Position numbers and translations under genes: made by a program. Shown in pieces: positions 1 through 8,622 of a stretch of 64,000 bases of DNA. The number at the start of each line of letters is the position of its first letter. The stretch's first letter is position 1. This stretch comes from Ciceribacter ferrooxidans (lineage in GTDB: Bacteria; Pseudomonadota; Alphaproteobacteria; Rhizobiales; Rhizobiaceae), in the NCBI RefSeq assembly GCF_004137355.1, contig NZ_SDVB01000311.1, forward strand, positions 248,001-312,000, in the 5' to 3' direction. A model generated the notes under the pieces. That model was not told the origin of the DNA. It was given only the letters and a program-made list of their open reading frames with translations, and searched no databases.

Positions 1-399
1 CTGACCGGTCGTCTTCTTAATGTACTCGGTTCCGGCACAGGTGTTGTAAGTGCGGATCTCCCGCCTGGTGAAGCCTCCGAGCAACTGGGCGATCGGCTGA
101 CCTGTCACCTTGCCGAATATATCCCAGAGCGCGATGTCGAAAGCGGAATTACCCCGCACTTCGGCGCCCGACGAGCGAAAGCCGAGATACCCGACGAGAT
201 CCGCTGCAAGTCGATCGATCTCCAGCGGATCGCGACCGATGACCCGGGGCGCGACATATTCGTGCACGTAGCTCTCAACGGTTTCCGCGCCGAAGAAGGT
301 CTCCCCCAGACCCGTGATGCCTTCGTCCGTGTGAACCAGAAGCCAGAGCAAATTGGCGCGTTCGGCGACGCGCACAGTTTCGAGTGCCGTTATCTTCAT
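1..399 (-). CDS. Mandelate racemase/muconate lactonizing enzyme family protein (N-terminal part)
   Basis: This is the first 133 codons of an enolase-superfamily enzyme; the rest lies beyond the left window edge. It opens MKITALETVRVA and has the capping-domain features of the family: LLWLLVHTDEGITGLGET near residue 20, then SAFDIALWDIFGK and GQPIAQLLGG around residues 95-112. Such enzymes abstract a proton alpha to a carboxylate, acting as acid-sugar dehydratases, racemases or dipeptide epimerases. The catalytic barrel that would tell these apart is not in the window, so no substrate is assigned. The start lies 11 bases after the stop of the GntR regulator on the same strand, so the two are probably cotranscribed, and both are divergent from the ABC operon at 1447-6865. 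That layout suggests catabolism of the transported compound, which is inference. Confidence 0.85.
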   Translation of the reverse strand, partial: MKITALETVRVAERANLLWLLVHTDEGITGLGETFFGAETVESYVHEYVAPRVIGRDPLEIDRLAADLVGYLGFRSSGAEVRGNSAFDIALWDIFGKVTGQPIAQLLGGFTRREIRTYNTCAGTEYIKKTTGQ

Positions 400-409
400 C
401 GAATTTTCC

Positions 410-1135
410 TTAGATCAATCCGGCAATCAGAAGCGCCTTTGTACTGTCGTCGAAGTGCCGGTTCATGAGATCGACGGCCATCCTCGGATCGCCGGCGGCG
501 ATTGCCTCGGCCAGTTCCACATGCAGGCGGACCACGGCCCGCCGATCCTCGTCGCGCACCCGGCTGCGCCAGCCAATGGGCCAGGTTTCACGCATCACCC
601 CGCGGAAAGCTCCAACGACCAGTGCAAAAACCGGGTTGCGCGACGCTCGGGCGATGGCGAGATGGAAGGCGATATCGTGTTCCATGACCAAGGAAGGCTC
701 GTCGAAATCCTGTTCCATCGCCCGGGCGTGGGTGAGTATCTCGCGCGCTTCTGCATCGGTGCGGCGAAGCGACGCGAGTGCAACCGTGCGACCTTCGATA
801 GTTCGGCGAGCGTCAAAGATGTGCTGCACGCCGATCTGATCAGTGATGACGCCGTGTGCCATCATCATGGCCATCGTCTCGTCGTCAAGTTGCGCGACGG
901 TCGGACGCTTCCCTGCTCCGAGATCGACCAGACGAAGGGCCGCAAGAGAGCGAAGCGCCTCTCGCACAACTGTACGGGAGACATGAAGTTCTCTGGTAAG
1001 CACGGATTCTGCCGGAAGACGATCGCCAGGCCTCAACGCATTCTCCCGGATGAACCGAGTGATCGCCGTCATCGTGACAGCGACAAAGTCACGGGATGAT
1101 GTCGTGGCCGGTGGCAAGATGGTACCCTGATCCAA
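410..1135 (-). CDS. GntR-family transcriptional regulator, FadR/FCD subfamily
   Basis: A 241-residue regulator. An N-terminal winged helix-turn-helix (about residues 20-85, with RPGDRLPAESVLTRELHVSR and VVREALRSLAALRLV) is followed by an all-helical FCD ligand domain. The FCD metal-site pattern D-x3-H is visible as DIAFH near residue 155, with later histidines in the LHVELAEAI and LMNRHF segments. FCD regulators usually repress a neighbouring catabolic operon and release DNA when they bind a carboxylate ligand. This gene sits directly upstream of the enolase-superfamily gene and divergent from the ABC operon, so local control of both is likely. The operator was not identified with confidence; the AT-rich stretch at about 1140-1175 is the obvious place to look. 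Confidence 0.9.
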   Translation of the reverse strand: MDQGTILPPATTSSRDFVAVTMTAITRFIRENALRPGDRLPAESVLTRELHVSRTVVREALRSLAALRLVDLGAGKRPTVAQLDDETMAMMMAHGVITDQIGVQHIFDARRTIEGRTVALASLRRTDAEAREILTHARAMEQDFDEPSLVMEHDIAFHLAIARASRNPVFALVVGAFRGVMRETWPIGWRSRVRDEDRRAVVRLHVELAEAIAAGDPRMAVDLMNRHFDDSTKALLIAGLI

Positions 1136-1446
1136 ATGAGTCTCCTATAATTTTGGAAAAGCTATAATACAGGATGGAAAAAACCTAGCCCGAATGTTTG
1201 CAGCAACAGTGCCGATGTTCATCGCTCTCAGAAGACGGGTGGCCGTGCGGTCACATCAGCTTCGGCGATCTTCAGAACTCACCCAGCAGCAGCTTTCTGG
1301 CGATCTTGGGTAAGCGAACATCCTGCGATCGTACAGACAGGACGATGGCAGAAACGCCGTTGTGTGAGCGGTTGCGAGATGCCACTATTTCCGTCGAGAG
1401 TGCCGACGCGCGACGTCCGGCAATACACTCCAGAGAGGGACCTTTG
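1136..1446. other. Divergent intergenic region, regulator and ABC operon
   Basis: A region of 311 bases between the two divergent operons. Bases 1140-1175 are AT-rich and contain two direct TATAAT-like copies, the best candidate for the promoter and operator area. The reading frame of the downstream binding protein stays open through this region, but the clear signal peptide and ribosome binding site place its start at 1447. I see no convincing small gene. Confidence 0.4.
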
Positions 1447-2976
1447 ATGATCAACGCCTTTCAGGCGGCCAGACGCCGTCTGTCGAACGGACTCCTGTTC
1501 ACTTTCTTGGTCTCGGCGAGCCTTGCAGCGCCGGCGTCTGCACTCGCCGGAAAATCCGAAAGGTCGCTGGTCCTCGGCATGGCAATCGAGCCGATCGGGC
1601 TTGACCCCACGATCGCCGCTCCCGTCGCGATCGGGCAGGTTACGTGGCAGAACGTCTTCGAAGGTCTCGTCACCATCGACCGCGACGGTAACATCAAGCC
1701 TCAACTCGCAAAGAGCTGGAGCATTTCCGCCGATGGACTCGCCTATACCTTCAAGCTGCAGCGCAACGTGACCTTTCACGACGGCGAGACGTTTGATTCT
1801 GCCGTTGCGAAAGCATCCCTGGAACGCGCCCGGGGCGCCGACTCGGTCAATCCGCAGAAGCGCTTCTTTGCGTCGATAGCTACAATCGAAACCCCGGACG
1901 CGGAGACGCTCGTCCTGAAGCTGAGGGAGCCGGCCGGCAGTCTGCTCTACTGGCTCGCATGGCCGTCATCCGTGATCGTGGGAACCAGGACCGCTGAAAA
2001 CGACAAGACGACACCGGTCGGGACGGGTCCGTTCCGGTTCGTCCGGTGGGCGAAGGGCGACAAGGTCGACCTCGCCGCCAATCCGGACTATTGGAACAAG
2101 GACGTGTCGATCGGACTGGACAAGGTCACGTTCCGCTTCATATCGGATCCGCAGGCTCAGGCGGCCGCCCTGAAGTCAGGCGACGTCGATGCCTTTCCGG
2201 AGTTCGGCGCGCCGGAACTCGTCGGGAGCTTCAAGGACGACGCGGACCTGACAACAGTCATCGGCAACACGGAACTCAAGGTCGTCGCCGGCATGAACAA
2301 TGCCCGCAAGCCTTTCGATGACAAGCGTGTTCGACAGGCCCTGATGATGGCGATCGATCGCAAGACATTGGTCGATGGCGCCTGGTCCGGCTTCGGAACC
2401 CCGATCGGCAGCCACTACACTCCGAACGATCCGGGCTTCATCGACCTGACCGGCATCTATCCTTACGACCCGGGGAAGGCCAAGGCACTGCTGGCGGAAG
2501 CCGGTTATCCCGATGGCTTCAGTTTCGTCATGCGGGCGCCGCAAATGGCTTATGCCGCCCGTAGCGCTGAGATAATGCAGGCCATGTTCGCGGAAATCGG
2601 CGTAACGATGACCATCGAACCCACGGAATTTCCTGCAAAGTGGGTGCAGGAAGTCTTCAAGAACGCCGACTACGACATGACGATCGTCGCTCACGCCGAA
2701 CCCATGGACGTCGACATCTACAGTCGCGACTCCTATTATTTCAACTACAGGAATCCGGCGCTGAATGACCTCATCGCAAAGGCGGAACAGACGACTGATC
2801 CGGTTGCACGAGATGCGATCTATGGCGATGTCCAGAAAATCCTCGCGGAGGATGTGCCTGCGCTCTACCTGTTCGTGATGCCCAAGCTCGGAGTCTGGAA
2901 CAAGAGGATCGAGGGGCTTTGGCGGAATGAGCCGATTCCCTCGAATGTGTTGACGGACGTCCGTTGGAAAGAATGA
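1447..2976 (+). CDS. ABC transporter substrate-binding protein, family 5 (peptide/opine/nickel type)
   Basis: A 509-residue periplasmic binding protein of the SBP_bac_5 family. The chosen ATG follows a GAGAGGGA ribosome binding site and begins a classic signal peptide (MINAFQAARRR, hydrophobic core LFTFLVSASLAA, cleavage near ASALA). Family hallmarks are the early DPTIAAP and GLVTIDRDGNIKPQLAKSW segments, the VTFHDGETFDSA segment and the VGTGPFRF motif about 180 residues in. The frame is open for another 83 codons upstream, but those lack a signal sequence. It heads a five-gene operon with two permeases and two ATPases that overlap by ATGA. Family-5 proteins bind peptides, opines, oligosaccharides or nickel chelates, so the substrate is not settled. 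The nearby enolase-superfamily enzyme hints at an acid sugar or a dipeptide. Confidence 0.88.
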   Translation: MINAFQAARRRLSNGLLFTFLVSASLAAPASALAGKSERSLVLGMAIEPIGLDPTIAAPVAIGQVTWQNVFEGLVTIDRDGNIKPQLAKSWSISADGLAYTFKLQRNVTFHDGETFDSAVAKASLERARGADSVNPQKRFFASIATIETPDAETLVLKLREPAGSLLYWLAWPSSVIVGTRTAENDKTTPVGTGPFRFVRWAKGDKVDLAANPDYWNKDVSIGLDKVTFRFISDPQAQAAALKSGDVDAFPEFGAPELVGSFKDDADLTTVIGNTELKVVAGMNNARKPFDDKRVRQALMMAIDRKTLVDGAWSGFGTPIGSHYTPNDPGFIDLTGIYPYDPGKAKALLAEAGYPDGFSFVMRAPQMAYAARSAEIMQAMFAEIGVTMTIEPTEFPAKWVQEVFKNADYDMTIVAHAEPMDVDIYSRDSYYFNYRNPALNDLIAKAEQTTDPVARDAIYGDVQKILAEDVPALYLFVMPKLGVWNKRIEGLWRNEPIPSNVLTDVRWKE

Positions 2977-3091
2977 ACGCTACCCTCGGAAGGACCGCAA
3001 GGGAGCGCCGGTACGCAATGCGCGTCGGCGCCAGCTGCGAAGCAGAGCAAGGCCTTGGCCTCACCACCTGCGCCGGTAGGGGAGATCTGCA

Positions 3092-4042
3092 ATGCTATCT
3101 CTACTGACGCATCGAGTGGCAAGCCTGCTGCTGACCCTTCTTGCCGTGTCGGGGCTTGTCTTCCTCGTCATGAACGTGCTGCCGGGCGACCCCGCAGCAA
3201 TCATGCTCGGAACATCGGCGAGCCCGGACACGCTTGCTGCCCTCCGCCACGAGCTCGGGCTCGATCAGCCTCTCCTGCTTCGCTATTTCATGTGGCTTGT
3301 GAATGCCGTTCGGGGCGATTTCGGCACTTCCTATGTCTACGGCGCTCCGGTTTCCGAACTGCTTGCTGAACGTCTCGCAGTCACCCTTCCGCTGGCCGCT
3401 ATTGCCGTCGTCCTCTCGGTTACGATCGCCGTGCCGCTCGGAGCCCTTTCTGCAGCCGGACGCAATTCTGCCTTCGACCATGTCGTCGGCGTTCTCTCGC
3501 AGCTCTTCATCGCGGTCCCGGGCTTTTGGGTCGCGTTACTATTGATTCTCCTCTTTTCCGTTCGCCTCCGCATCATGCCGTCGGGTGGCTTCCCCGGTTG
3601 GGAAGCCGGCCTTTGGACGGCGCTGAAATCGCTGGTCTTGCCGGCCGTCGCACTCGCCCTCCCGCAGGCCGGCGTTCTGACCCGCGTAACCCGCTCGGCC
3701 GTCCTCGAGGTATTGAACGAAGACTATGTCCGCACCGCCCGCGCCAAGGGCCTTCCCCAAAGAGTCGCGCTTTGGCGGCACGCTGTTCCGAACGCCATGG
3801 TTCCGGTCGTCACGATTCTCGGCCTGCAATTCACCTTCCTCGTTGCCGGAGCGATCCTGGTCGAGAACCTCTTCAACCTGCCGGGGCTGGGCATGCTCGC
3901 CTACCAAGCGCTGATGCAGCGGGACGTCGTCGTTTTGCAGGACGTCGTCCTGTTCTTTGCCGGCCTCGTCGTCATCGTCAATTTCCTGGTCGATCTCTCC
4001 TACCTCTTTCTGGACCCGCGACTACGCGAGGCGGCGAGATGA
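3092..4042 (+). CDS. ABC transporter permease, DppB/OppB type
   Basis: A 316-residue inner-membrane permease with about six transmembrane segments. It has the family's N-terminal helix (LLLTLLAVSGLVFLVMNVLP, then GDPAAIMLG) and a cytoplasmic EAA loop, EDYVRTARAKGLP, which docks on the ATPase subunits, followed by LFNLPGLGMLAYQA near the C terminus. An AGGGGAG ribosome binding site lies 7 bases before the ATG. The gene follows the binding protein after 115 bases and its stop overlaps the start of the next permease in an ATGA. It should form the membrane channel as a heterodimer with the product of 4039-4914. Confidence 0.92.
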   Translation: MLSLLTHRVASLLLTLLAVSGLVFLVMNVLPGDPAAIMLGTSASPDTLAALRHELGLDQPLLLRYFMWLVNAVRGDFGTSYVYGAPVSELLAERLAVTLPLAAIAVVLSVTIAVPLGALSAAGRNSAFDHVVGVLSQLFIAVPGFWVALLLILLFSVRLRIMPSGGFPGWEAGLWTALKSLVLPAVALALPQAGVLTRVTRSAVLEVLNEDYVRTARAKGLPQRVALWRHAVPNAMVPVVTILGLQFTFLVAGAILVENLFNLPGLGMLAYQALMQRDVVVLQDVVLFFAGLVVIVNFLVDLSYLFLDPRLREAAR

Positions 4043-4914
4043 GGCGTGTCGACGAGATCGTCGCGACAAAGGCTGGCCCGCAGCCGGTTCGCCGAATGCC
4101 AAGATGGAGCACGGGACTTATCGCCGGCGCGGTACTGACCACCACCCTCGTCGCCATCGCGCTCATCTCCCTTGTCTGGACACCCCTCCCCCCGGGCAAG
4201 ATGCAGATCATGCACAAGCTGCAGCCGCCGCTATCCCATGGTTTGCTCGGGACCGACCAATACGGGCGCGACCTCCTGTCCATGCTGATGGCTGGAGCGT
4301 GGAACTCGCTGTCGATCGCCGCCGCGGCCGTCGCCGCCGGCGCTTCGACGGGGACGCTGATCGGGATGTTTGCCGCCGCCAGACGTGGTCTTCCGGAAGC
4401 CCTCGTCATGCGCACGGCAGATGTTATCTTTGCCGTTCCATCGATCCTGTCGGCGATGATGCTCGGCGCCTTTCTCGGGACGGGACGGATGACCGCAGTG
4501 ATTGCCATCGCCGTGTTCATGGTCCCCGTCTTCACACGTGTCGCCGCTGGTGCGGCACGACAGGTCTGGTCGCGCAATTATGTCCTTGCCGCACGTGGTG
4601 CGGGCAAGGGCGATTTGCGCATCAGCATGGAGCACGTGTTTCCCAACATCGCAAACCAGATCATCGTACAGGCGGCGGTCCAGCTCGGCCTCGCGATCCT
4701 GACCGAGGCGGGCTTGAGCTTCCTCGGACTCGGGACGCCGCCGCCTGCACCAACCTGGGGCCGCATGCTCGCCGATGCGCAGACCTATATCGAGACCGCT
4801 CCATGGCTCGCCATTCTGCCCGGAAGTGCGATCGCCGCGGCCGTCCTCGGCTTCAACATGCTCGGCGATGGGCTACGGGATATGCTCGATCCGCGCACCG
4901 AGGGCCGCCGATGA
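4039..4914 (+). CDS. ABC transporter permease, DppC/OppC type
   Basis: A 291-residue partner permease. After a short basic cytoplasmic N terminus there is a transmembrane helix, then the family signature GLLGTDQYGRDLLSMLMAGA. Further segments lead to the EAA loop NYVLAARGAGKGDLR and the conserved ending GLSFLGLGTPPPAPTWGRML and NMLGDGLRDMLDPR. All of these are standard DppC features. The start overlaps the previous stop and the stop overlaps the next start (ATGA both times), indicating translational coupling. The frame extends upstream of 4039, but that part is only the shifted frame of the preceding permease. Confidence 0.92.
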   Translation: MRRVDEIVATKAGPQPVRRMPRWSTGLIAGAVLTTTLVAIALISLVWTPLPPGKMQIMHKLQPPLSHGLLGTDQYGRDLLSMLMAGAWNSLSIAAAAVAAGASTGTLIGMFAAARRGLPEALVMRTADVIFAVPSILSAMMLGAFLGTGRMTAVIAIAVFMVPVFTRVAAGAARQVWSRNYVLAARGAGKGDLRISMEHVFPNIANQIIVQAAVQLGLAILTEAGLSFLGLGTPPPAPTWGRMLADAQTYIETAPWLAILPGSAIAAAVLGFNMLGDGLRDMLDPRTEGRR

Positions 4915-5897
4915 AGGGCGAAACGCTGCTTGCCGTCGACAGACTGACCGTCTCGCTCCACGGAAGCGGCAACGCGACGTCCTCGGTATTACGCGATGTC
5001 TCGTTCGACCTGCGACCGGGCGAGACGCTCGGAATCGTCGGGGAATCCGGCTCCGGAAAGTCCCTTCTCGCGCTCGCGATAATGGGTTTGCTGCCCACCA
5101 CGGCCAGTTCGGGCGGCCGCATCACCTTCGAGGGGCAGAATCTGCTGGCACTCTCCGACGACGAAATGTGCCGGGTGCGCGGAAACAGAATTGGCATGAT
5201 CTTCCAAGAGCCGGGGACTGCCCTCAATCCCTCCATGACGGTCGGCGACCAAGTTGCAGAGGGGCTCGTCTGGCACCGGGGAATGAGCTGGCGAGCTGCT
5301 CATGCCGAGGCACTCCGACTGCTCGACCGGGTGCGGATTGCAGACGCCGGCCGCCGGGCGAGAACCTACCCGCACGAAATGTCCGGCGGGCAGCGCCAGC
5401 GCGTCGGCATCGCGATCGCCCTCGCGCTGGAGCCCGCCTTGCTGATCGCAGACGAGCCTACGACAGCTCTGGACGTCACCGTGCAGGCGGAGGTCCTTGA
5501 CATCCTCGATGAACTCATCCGCGAGCAGGGTATGGCGCTCATCTTTGTCAGCCACGATCTCGGCGTCGTCGCCCGCATCTGCGAGCGCATGATCGTCATG
5601 TACGCAGGACGGGTGATGGAGGAGGGAGCGACCCAAGCGGTTCTCACTGACCCGTTCAATCCGTACACCCGCAGTCTTCTGCGCGCCGTCCCACGTCGCC
5701 TCGAAAGAGGACAGCGGCTCGCCGCCATTCCGGGAGCGGTGCCGCGCTTCGCTCATCTTCCACGCGGTTGCGCCTTTTCCGATCGATGCCCAGAGCGTGA
5801 AGCGCGTTGCCATGAGGTGGATCCGCCCTGGATCTCGCTGCCAGAGGGAAGAGGAAGCCGCTGCATCCATGACCCAGGCCGGGAGACTTCCCGATGA
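4911..5897 (+). CDS. ABC transporter ATP-binding protein, DppD/OppD type
   Basis: A 328-residue ATPase. Walker A is [12 protein letters not shown] near residue 47, the signature is MSGGQRQRVGIAIA, Walker B is [12 protein letters not shown] and the H-loop is FVSHDLG. The C terminus carries the oligopeptide-transporter extension with GCAFSDRCPEREARC and a fourth cysteine in SRCIHDPG. That four-cysteine pattern has been linked to an iron-sulfur cluster in related transporters. It should pair with the product of 5894-6865 to power the two permeases above. Its start and stop overlap the neighbours by four bases, so the operon is tightly coupled. Confidence 0.92.
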   Translation: MKGETLLAVDRLTVSLHGSGNATSSVLRDVSFDLRPGETLGIVGESGSGKSLLALAIMGLLPTTASSGGRITFEGQNLLALSDDEMCRVRGNRIGMIFQEPGTALNPSMTVGDQVAEGLVWHRGMSWRAAHAEALRLLDRVRIADAGRRARTYPHEMSGGQRQRVGIAIALALEPALLIADEPTTALDVTVQAEVLDILDELIREQGMALIFVSHDLGVVARICERMIVMYAGRVMEEGATQAVLTDPFNPYTRSLLRAVPRRLERGQRLAAIPGAVPRFAHLPRGCAFSDRCPEREARCHEVDPPWISLPEGRGSRCIHDPGRETSR

Positions 5898-6865
5898 AAG
5901 CCCCCCTTCTCGACGTGCAAGAAGTGACACGTGACTACGTCTCACACGCCATGTTCTCTTCCCTACATCGCCATCGCGCACTCGACTCCGTGTCGCTCCG
6001 TATGGAGCCCGCGAGCATTTTCGGTCTGGTCGGTGAGTCCGGCTCCGGAAAATCGACGCTCGCGCGCATTGTTGCGGCGCTCGACCGCCCGACATCCGGC
6101 AAGGTCATCTTCGACGGTGACGACCTTTTCACGTTGCCCGCCCGCCAACTCATGCACAGGCGCAGCGCGTTCCAGATGGTATTTCAGGACCCGTTCGGAT
6201 CCCTCGACCCACGCCAGAGGATCGGCAGGACCGTGGCCGAACCGCTCCATGCCTTGCCGGCACCTCTCGGTCGTCGGCAGATTGAGGACAGGGTGGCCGA
6301 AGTCCTGGAGAGTGTCGGACTGCCCGTCGACCATATGCGCCGCTACCCGCATGAGTTCTCCGGTGGGCAACGCCAGCGCATCGCGATAGCCCGGGCGCTG
6401 GTGACCGAGCCGAAGCTGGTCATCGCGGACGAGCCCGTCTCCGCGCTCGACCTCTCGGTTCAGGCCCAGATCCTCAATCTCATGATGGATTTGCGCGAGC
6501 GCCGCGGCGTTGCATTCCTCTTCATCAGCCACAATCTTGCAGCGGTTGATTGCATCGCTGACACCGTGGGCGTGATGTATGACGGCCGGATCGTGGAGAC
6601 GGGGCCGGCCGACGAGATCTTTCGGACGCCACTTCATCCCTACTCGCAAGCTCTGGCGGCCGCCGAACCGAGTGTCCGATCGCACCACCGGAAGGCGCCG
6701 CAGGTACGGCCGCCGCTCGGAGCTCCGGCAGGAGAAAATGGCTGCGCGTTCCGAACGAGGTGCCCGCGCGCTATCGAACGATGCGCGACGGAACGCCCGG
6801 AATTGCGCCCGGTTTCACCCGGACGCTCCGTAGCCTGTCACCGTCCGGGTCAGGACGGGACCTGA
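5894..6865 (+). CDS. ABC transporter ATP-binding protein, DppF/OppF type
   Basis: A 323-residue ATPase, last gene of the first peptide-type ABC operon. Walker A ([12 protein letters not shown]), the Q-loop region MVFQDPFGSLDPR typical of DppF, the signature FSGGQRQRIAIARAL, Walker B (LVIADEPVSALD) and H-loop (FISHNLA) are all intact. The C-terminal extension again holds a cysteine-rich stretch, NGCAFRTRCPRAIERC, with a further cysteine in VACHRPG. DppF proteins form the second nucleotide-binding subunit next to DppD. The gene ends 47 bases before the stop of the convergent second operon; I see no strong terminator in that gap. Confidence 0.92.
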   Translation: MKAPLLDVQEVTRDYVSHAMFSSLHRHRALDSVSLRMEPASIFGLVGESGSGKSTLARIVAALDRPTSGKVIFDGDDLFTLPARQLMHRRSAFQMVFQDPFGSLDPRQRIGRTVAEPLHALPAPLGRRQIEDRVAEVLESVGLPVDHMRRYPHEFSGGQRQRIAIARALVTEPKLVIADEPVSALDLSVQAQILNLMMDLRERRGVAFLFISHNLAAVDCIADTVGVMYDGRIVETGPADEIFRTPLHPYSQALAAAEPSVRSHHRKAPQVRPPLGAPAGENGCAFRTRCPRAIERCATERPELRPVSPGRSVACHRPGQDGT

Positions 6866-6912
6866 TGCCGAACTCGCGCCACGATCTCCGAGTCGCTGCC
6901 GGCAGTGGACCG

Positions 6913-7773
6913 TCAGCTCGCAACCCTCAGCCGACCCTTCGCGGCGAGACGTGCGCGGATCGATTCGACGTCCGCCCGGGGTGTCGCAGCAAACAGCGTC
7001 TTCGTATACTCATGCTGGGGGTTGGAAAACACCGCATCGCGCGTGCCGTATTCGACGGCCTCGCCGAAATACATCACCATGACCTCGTCAGCGATGTATC
7101 GAACCACCGAGAGGTCGTGGCTGATGAAGACGTAGGTCAGTCCGAACTCGTCCTGCAGGTCGGCGAGCAGATTGAGGACCTGCGCCTGGACGGAAAGGTC
7201 GAGGGCCGACACCGGTTCATCGAGGACGAGAAGCTTCGGATTGAGCATCAAGGCGCGGGCAATCGCAATGCGCTGGCGCTGGCCGCCGGAGAACATATGC
7301 GGATACCGGTTGTAGTGTTCCGGTCCGAGACCCACCTTGACCAGCATCTCGGTCGCGCGCTCCCGCCGCTCGGCCGCCGACATGCCGGTATTGATCAGCA
7401 GCGGCTCCCCGAGGACATCGCCGATCTTCTGGCGAGGGTTGAGCGATCCGTAGGGGTTCTGAAAGACGATCTGCACCTTCTGACGCATCTCGTGGGTCAG
7501 GTGTCCGGGACGGGTGTCGACCTTGTTGCCGTCGATAAAGAGCTCGCCTGAGGTCGGTTCGTCGATGAAGGTGAGGATGCGGGCGAGAGTCGATTTGCCG
7601 CAACCGCTTTCACCAACGATCGCCAGCGTCTTTCCGGTCTCCAGAGAGAAGGATACTCCCTTCACTGCATGAACGATCTTTTCCGGTTTGAAGAGACCGG
7701 TCGGCACATGATAGTCGCGCTTGATGTCGCGGATCTCGAGCATCGGCCTGGTCTTTTCCTGCATAGCGCTCAT
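6913..7773 (-). CDS. dppF: Dipeptide ABC transporter ATP-binding protein DppF
   Basis: A 286-residue ATPase, last gene of the second, minus-strand dpp operon. Walker A GESGCGKSTLAR, VFQNPYGSLNPRQKIG, signature FSGGQRQRIAIARALM, Walker B LLVLDEPVSALD and H-loop FISHDLS are intact. It stops soon after the EYTKTLFAATP segment and lacks the cysteine-rich oligopeptide extension found in both ATPases of the convergent operon at 4911-6865. Its start overlaps the end of the upstream dppD by four bases. With dppD it should energise uptake of dipeptides; DppABCDF systems can also carry haem or 5-aminolevulinate in some bacteria. The symbol rests on operon order and motif similarity. Confidence 0.9.
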   Translation of the reverse strand: MSAMQEKTRPMLEIRDIKRDYHVPTGLFKPEKIVHAVKGVSFSLETGKTLAIVGESGCGKSTLARILTFIDEPTSGELFIDGNKVDTRPGHLTHEMRQKVQIVFQNPYGSLNPRQKIGDVLGEPLLINTGMSAAERRERATEMLVKVGLGPEHYNRYPHMFSGGQRQRIAIARALMLNPKLLVLDEPVSALDLSVQAQVLNLLADLQDEFGLTYVFISHDLSVVRYIADEVMVMYFGEAVEYGTRDAVFSNPQHEYTKTLFAATPRADVESIRARLAAKGRLRVAS

Positions 7774-8621
7774 GCGTCTTCTCCCGCGGCTTCCGCTCCG
7801 GTCATGAAATCGGAAACCGTCGTCAGGCGGTCACCTGTTGCGTTTTCCGGCAGCGCGGAAAGCAGCGCTCTGGTGTAGTTGCTCTTCGGCGACTCGAAGA
7901 GCGACAGAACGTCGGCTTCTTCCATCTTCCGGCCTTTGTATTGGACGATCACCCGATCGGCTGTCTCCGCCACCACGCCCATGTCGTGGGTGATCATGAT
8001 GAGTCCCATGCCATTCTTCGCCTGCAGCGACATCAGAAGGTCGAGAATCTGCTTCTGGATGGTGACGTCGAGCGCCGTAGTCGGCTCATCGGCGATCAGA
8101 AGTTTCGGATCGCAGGCGATTGCCATGGCGATCATCACACGTTGGCACTGACCGCCCGACATCTGGTGCGGGAAATGGCCGAGCCGTTCTTCCGGATTGG
8201 GAAGGCCGACCTGGCGGAGCAGTTCCACTGCGCGCGTCCGGCGCGCCTTCTTGTCCATTCCCATATGAACACGAAGAACTTCCTCGATCTGGAAGCCGAC
8301 CGTGAAACACGGATTGAGACTTGCGACCGGCTCCTGGAAGATCATAGCAATGTCCTTGCCGATCAGTTCCCTGCGGGCCGCTGGCGAGAGGTCCTGGATG
8401 TCGCGTCCCTGGAACAGCATGCGATCGGCGGTGATCTTCGCCGTCCAGGGCAGAAGCCCCATGACGGCCAGCATGGATACCGACTTTCCCGAGCCGGATT
8501 CACCGACGATTGCCAGCACTTCACCGGCTTCGACCGAGAGCGATACGCCGTCGACGGCCTTGAACCACCCTGTCGCGGTTTCGAACTCGACCGTCAGATT
8601 CTGGATTTCGAGCAGGGCCAT
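7770..8621 (-). CDS. dppD: Dipeptide ABC transporter ATP-binding protein DppD
   Basis: A 283-residue ATPase with Walker [30 protein letters not shown], signature [14 protein letters not shown], Walker [13 protein letters not shown] and H-loop MITHDMG. As in its partner DppF, the usual four-cysteine C-terminal extension is missing; the protein ends about 35 residues after the [12 protein letters not shown] segment. It lies one base after the stop of the dppC permease and overlaps dppF, so translation is probably coupled. DppD usually pairs with DppF on the cytoplasmic face of the DppBC channel. Confidence 0.9.
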   Translation of the reverse strand: MALLEIQNLTVEFETATGWFKAVDGVSLSVEAGEVLAIVGESGSGKSVSMLAVMGLLPWTAKITADRMLFQGRDIQDLSPAARRELIGKDIAMIFQEPVASLNPCFTVGFQIEEVLRVHMGMDKKARRTRAVELLRQVGLPNPEERLGHFPHQMSGGQCQRVMIAMAIACDPKLLIADEPTTALDVTIQKQILDLLMSLQAKNGMGLIMITHDMGVVAETADRVIVQYKGRKMEEADVLSLFESPKSNYTRALLSALPENATGDRLTTVSDFMTGAEAAGEDA

Positions 8622-8622
8622 G

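Noticed and set aside
1198-1446. Upstream extension of the first binding protein by 83 codons
   Set aside because: It would bury the signal peptide; the ATG at 1447 has a good ribosome binding site.
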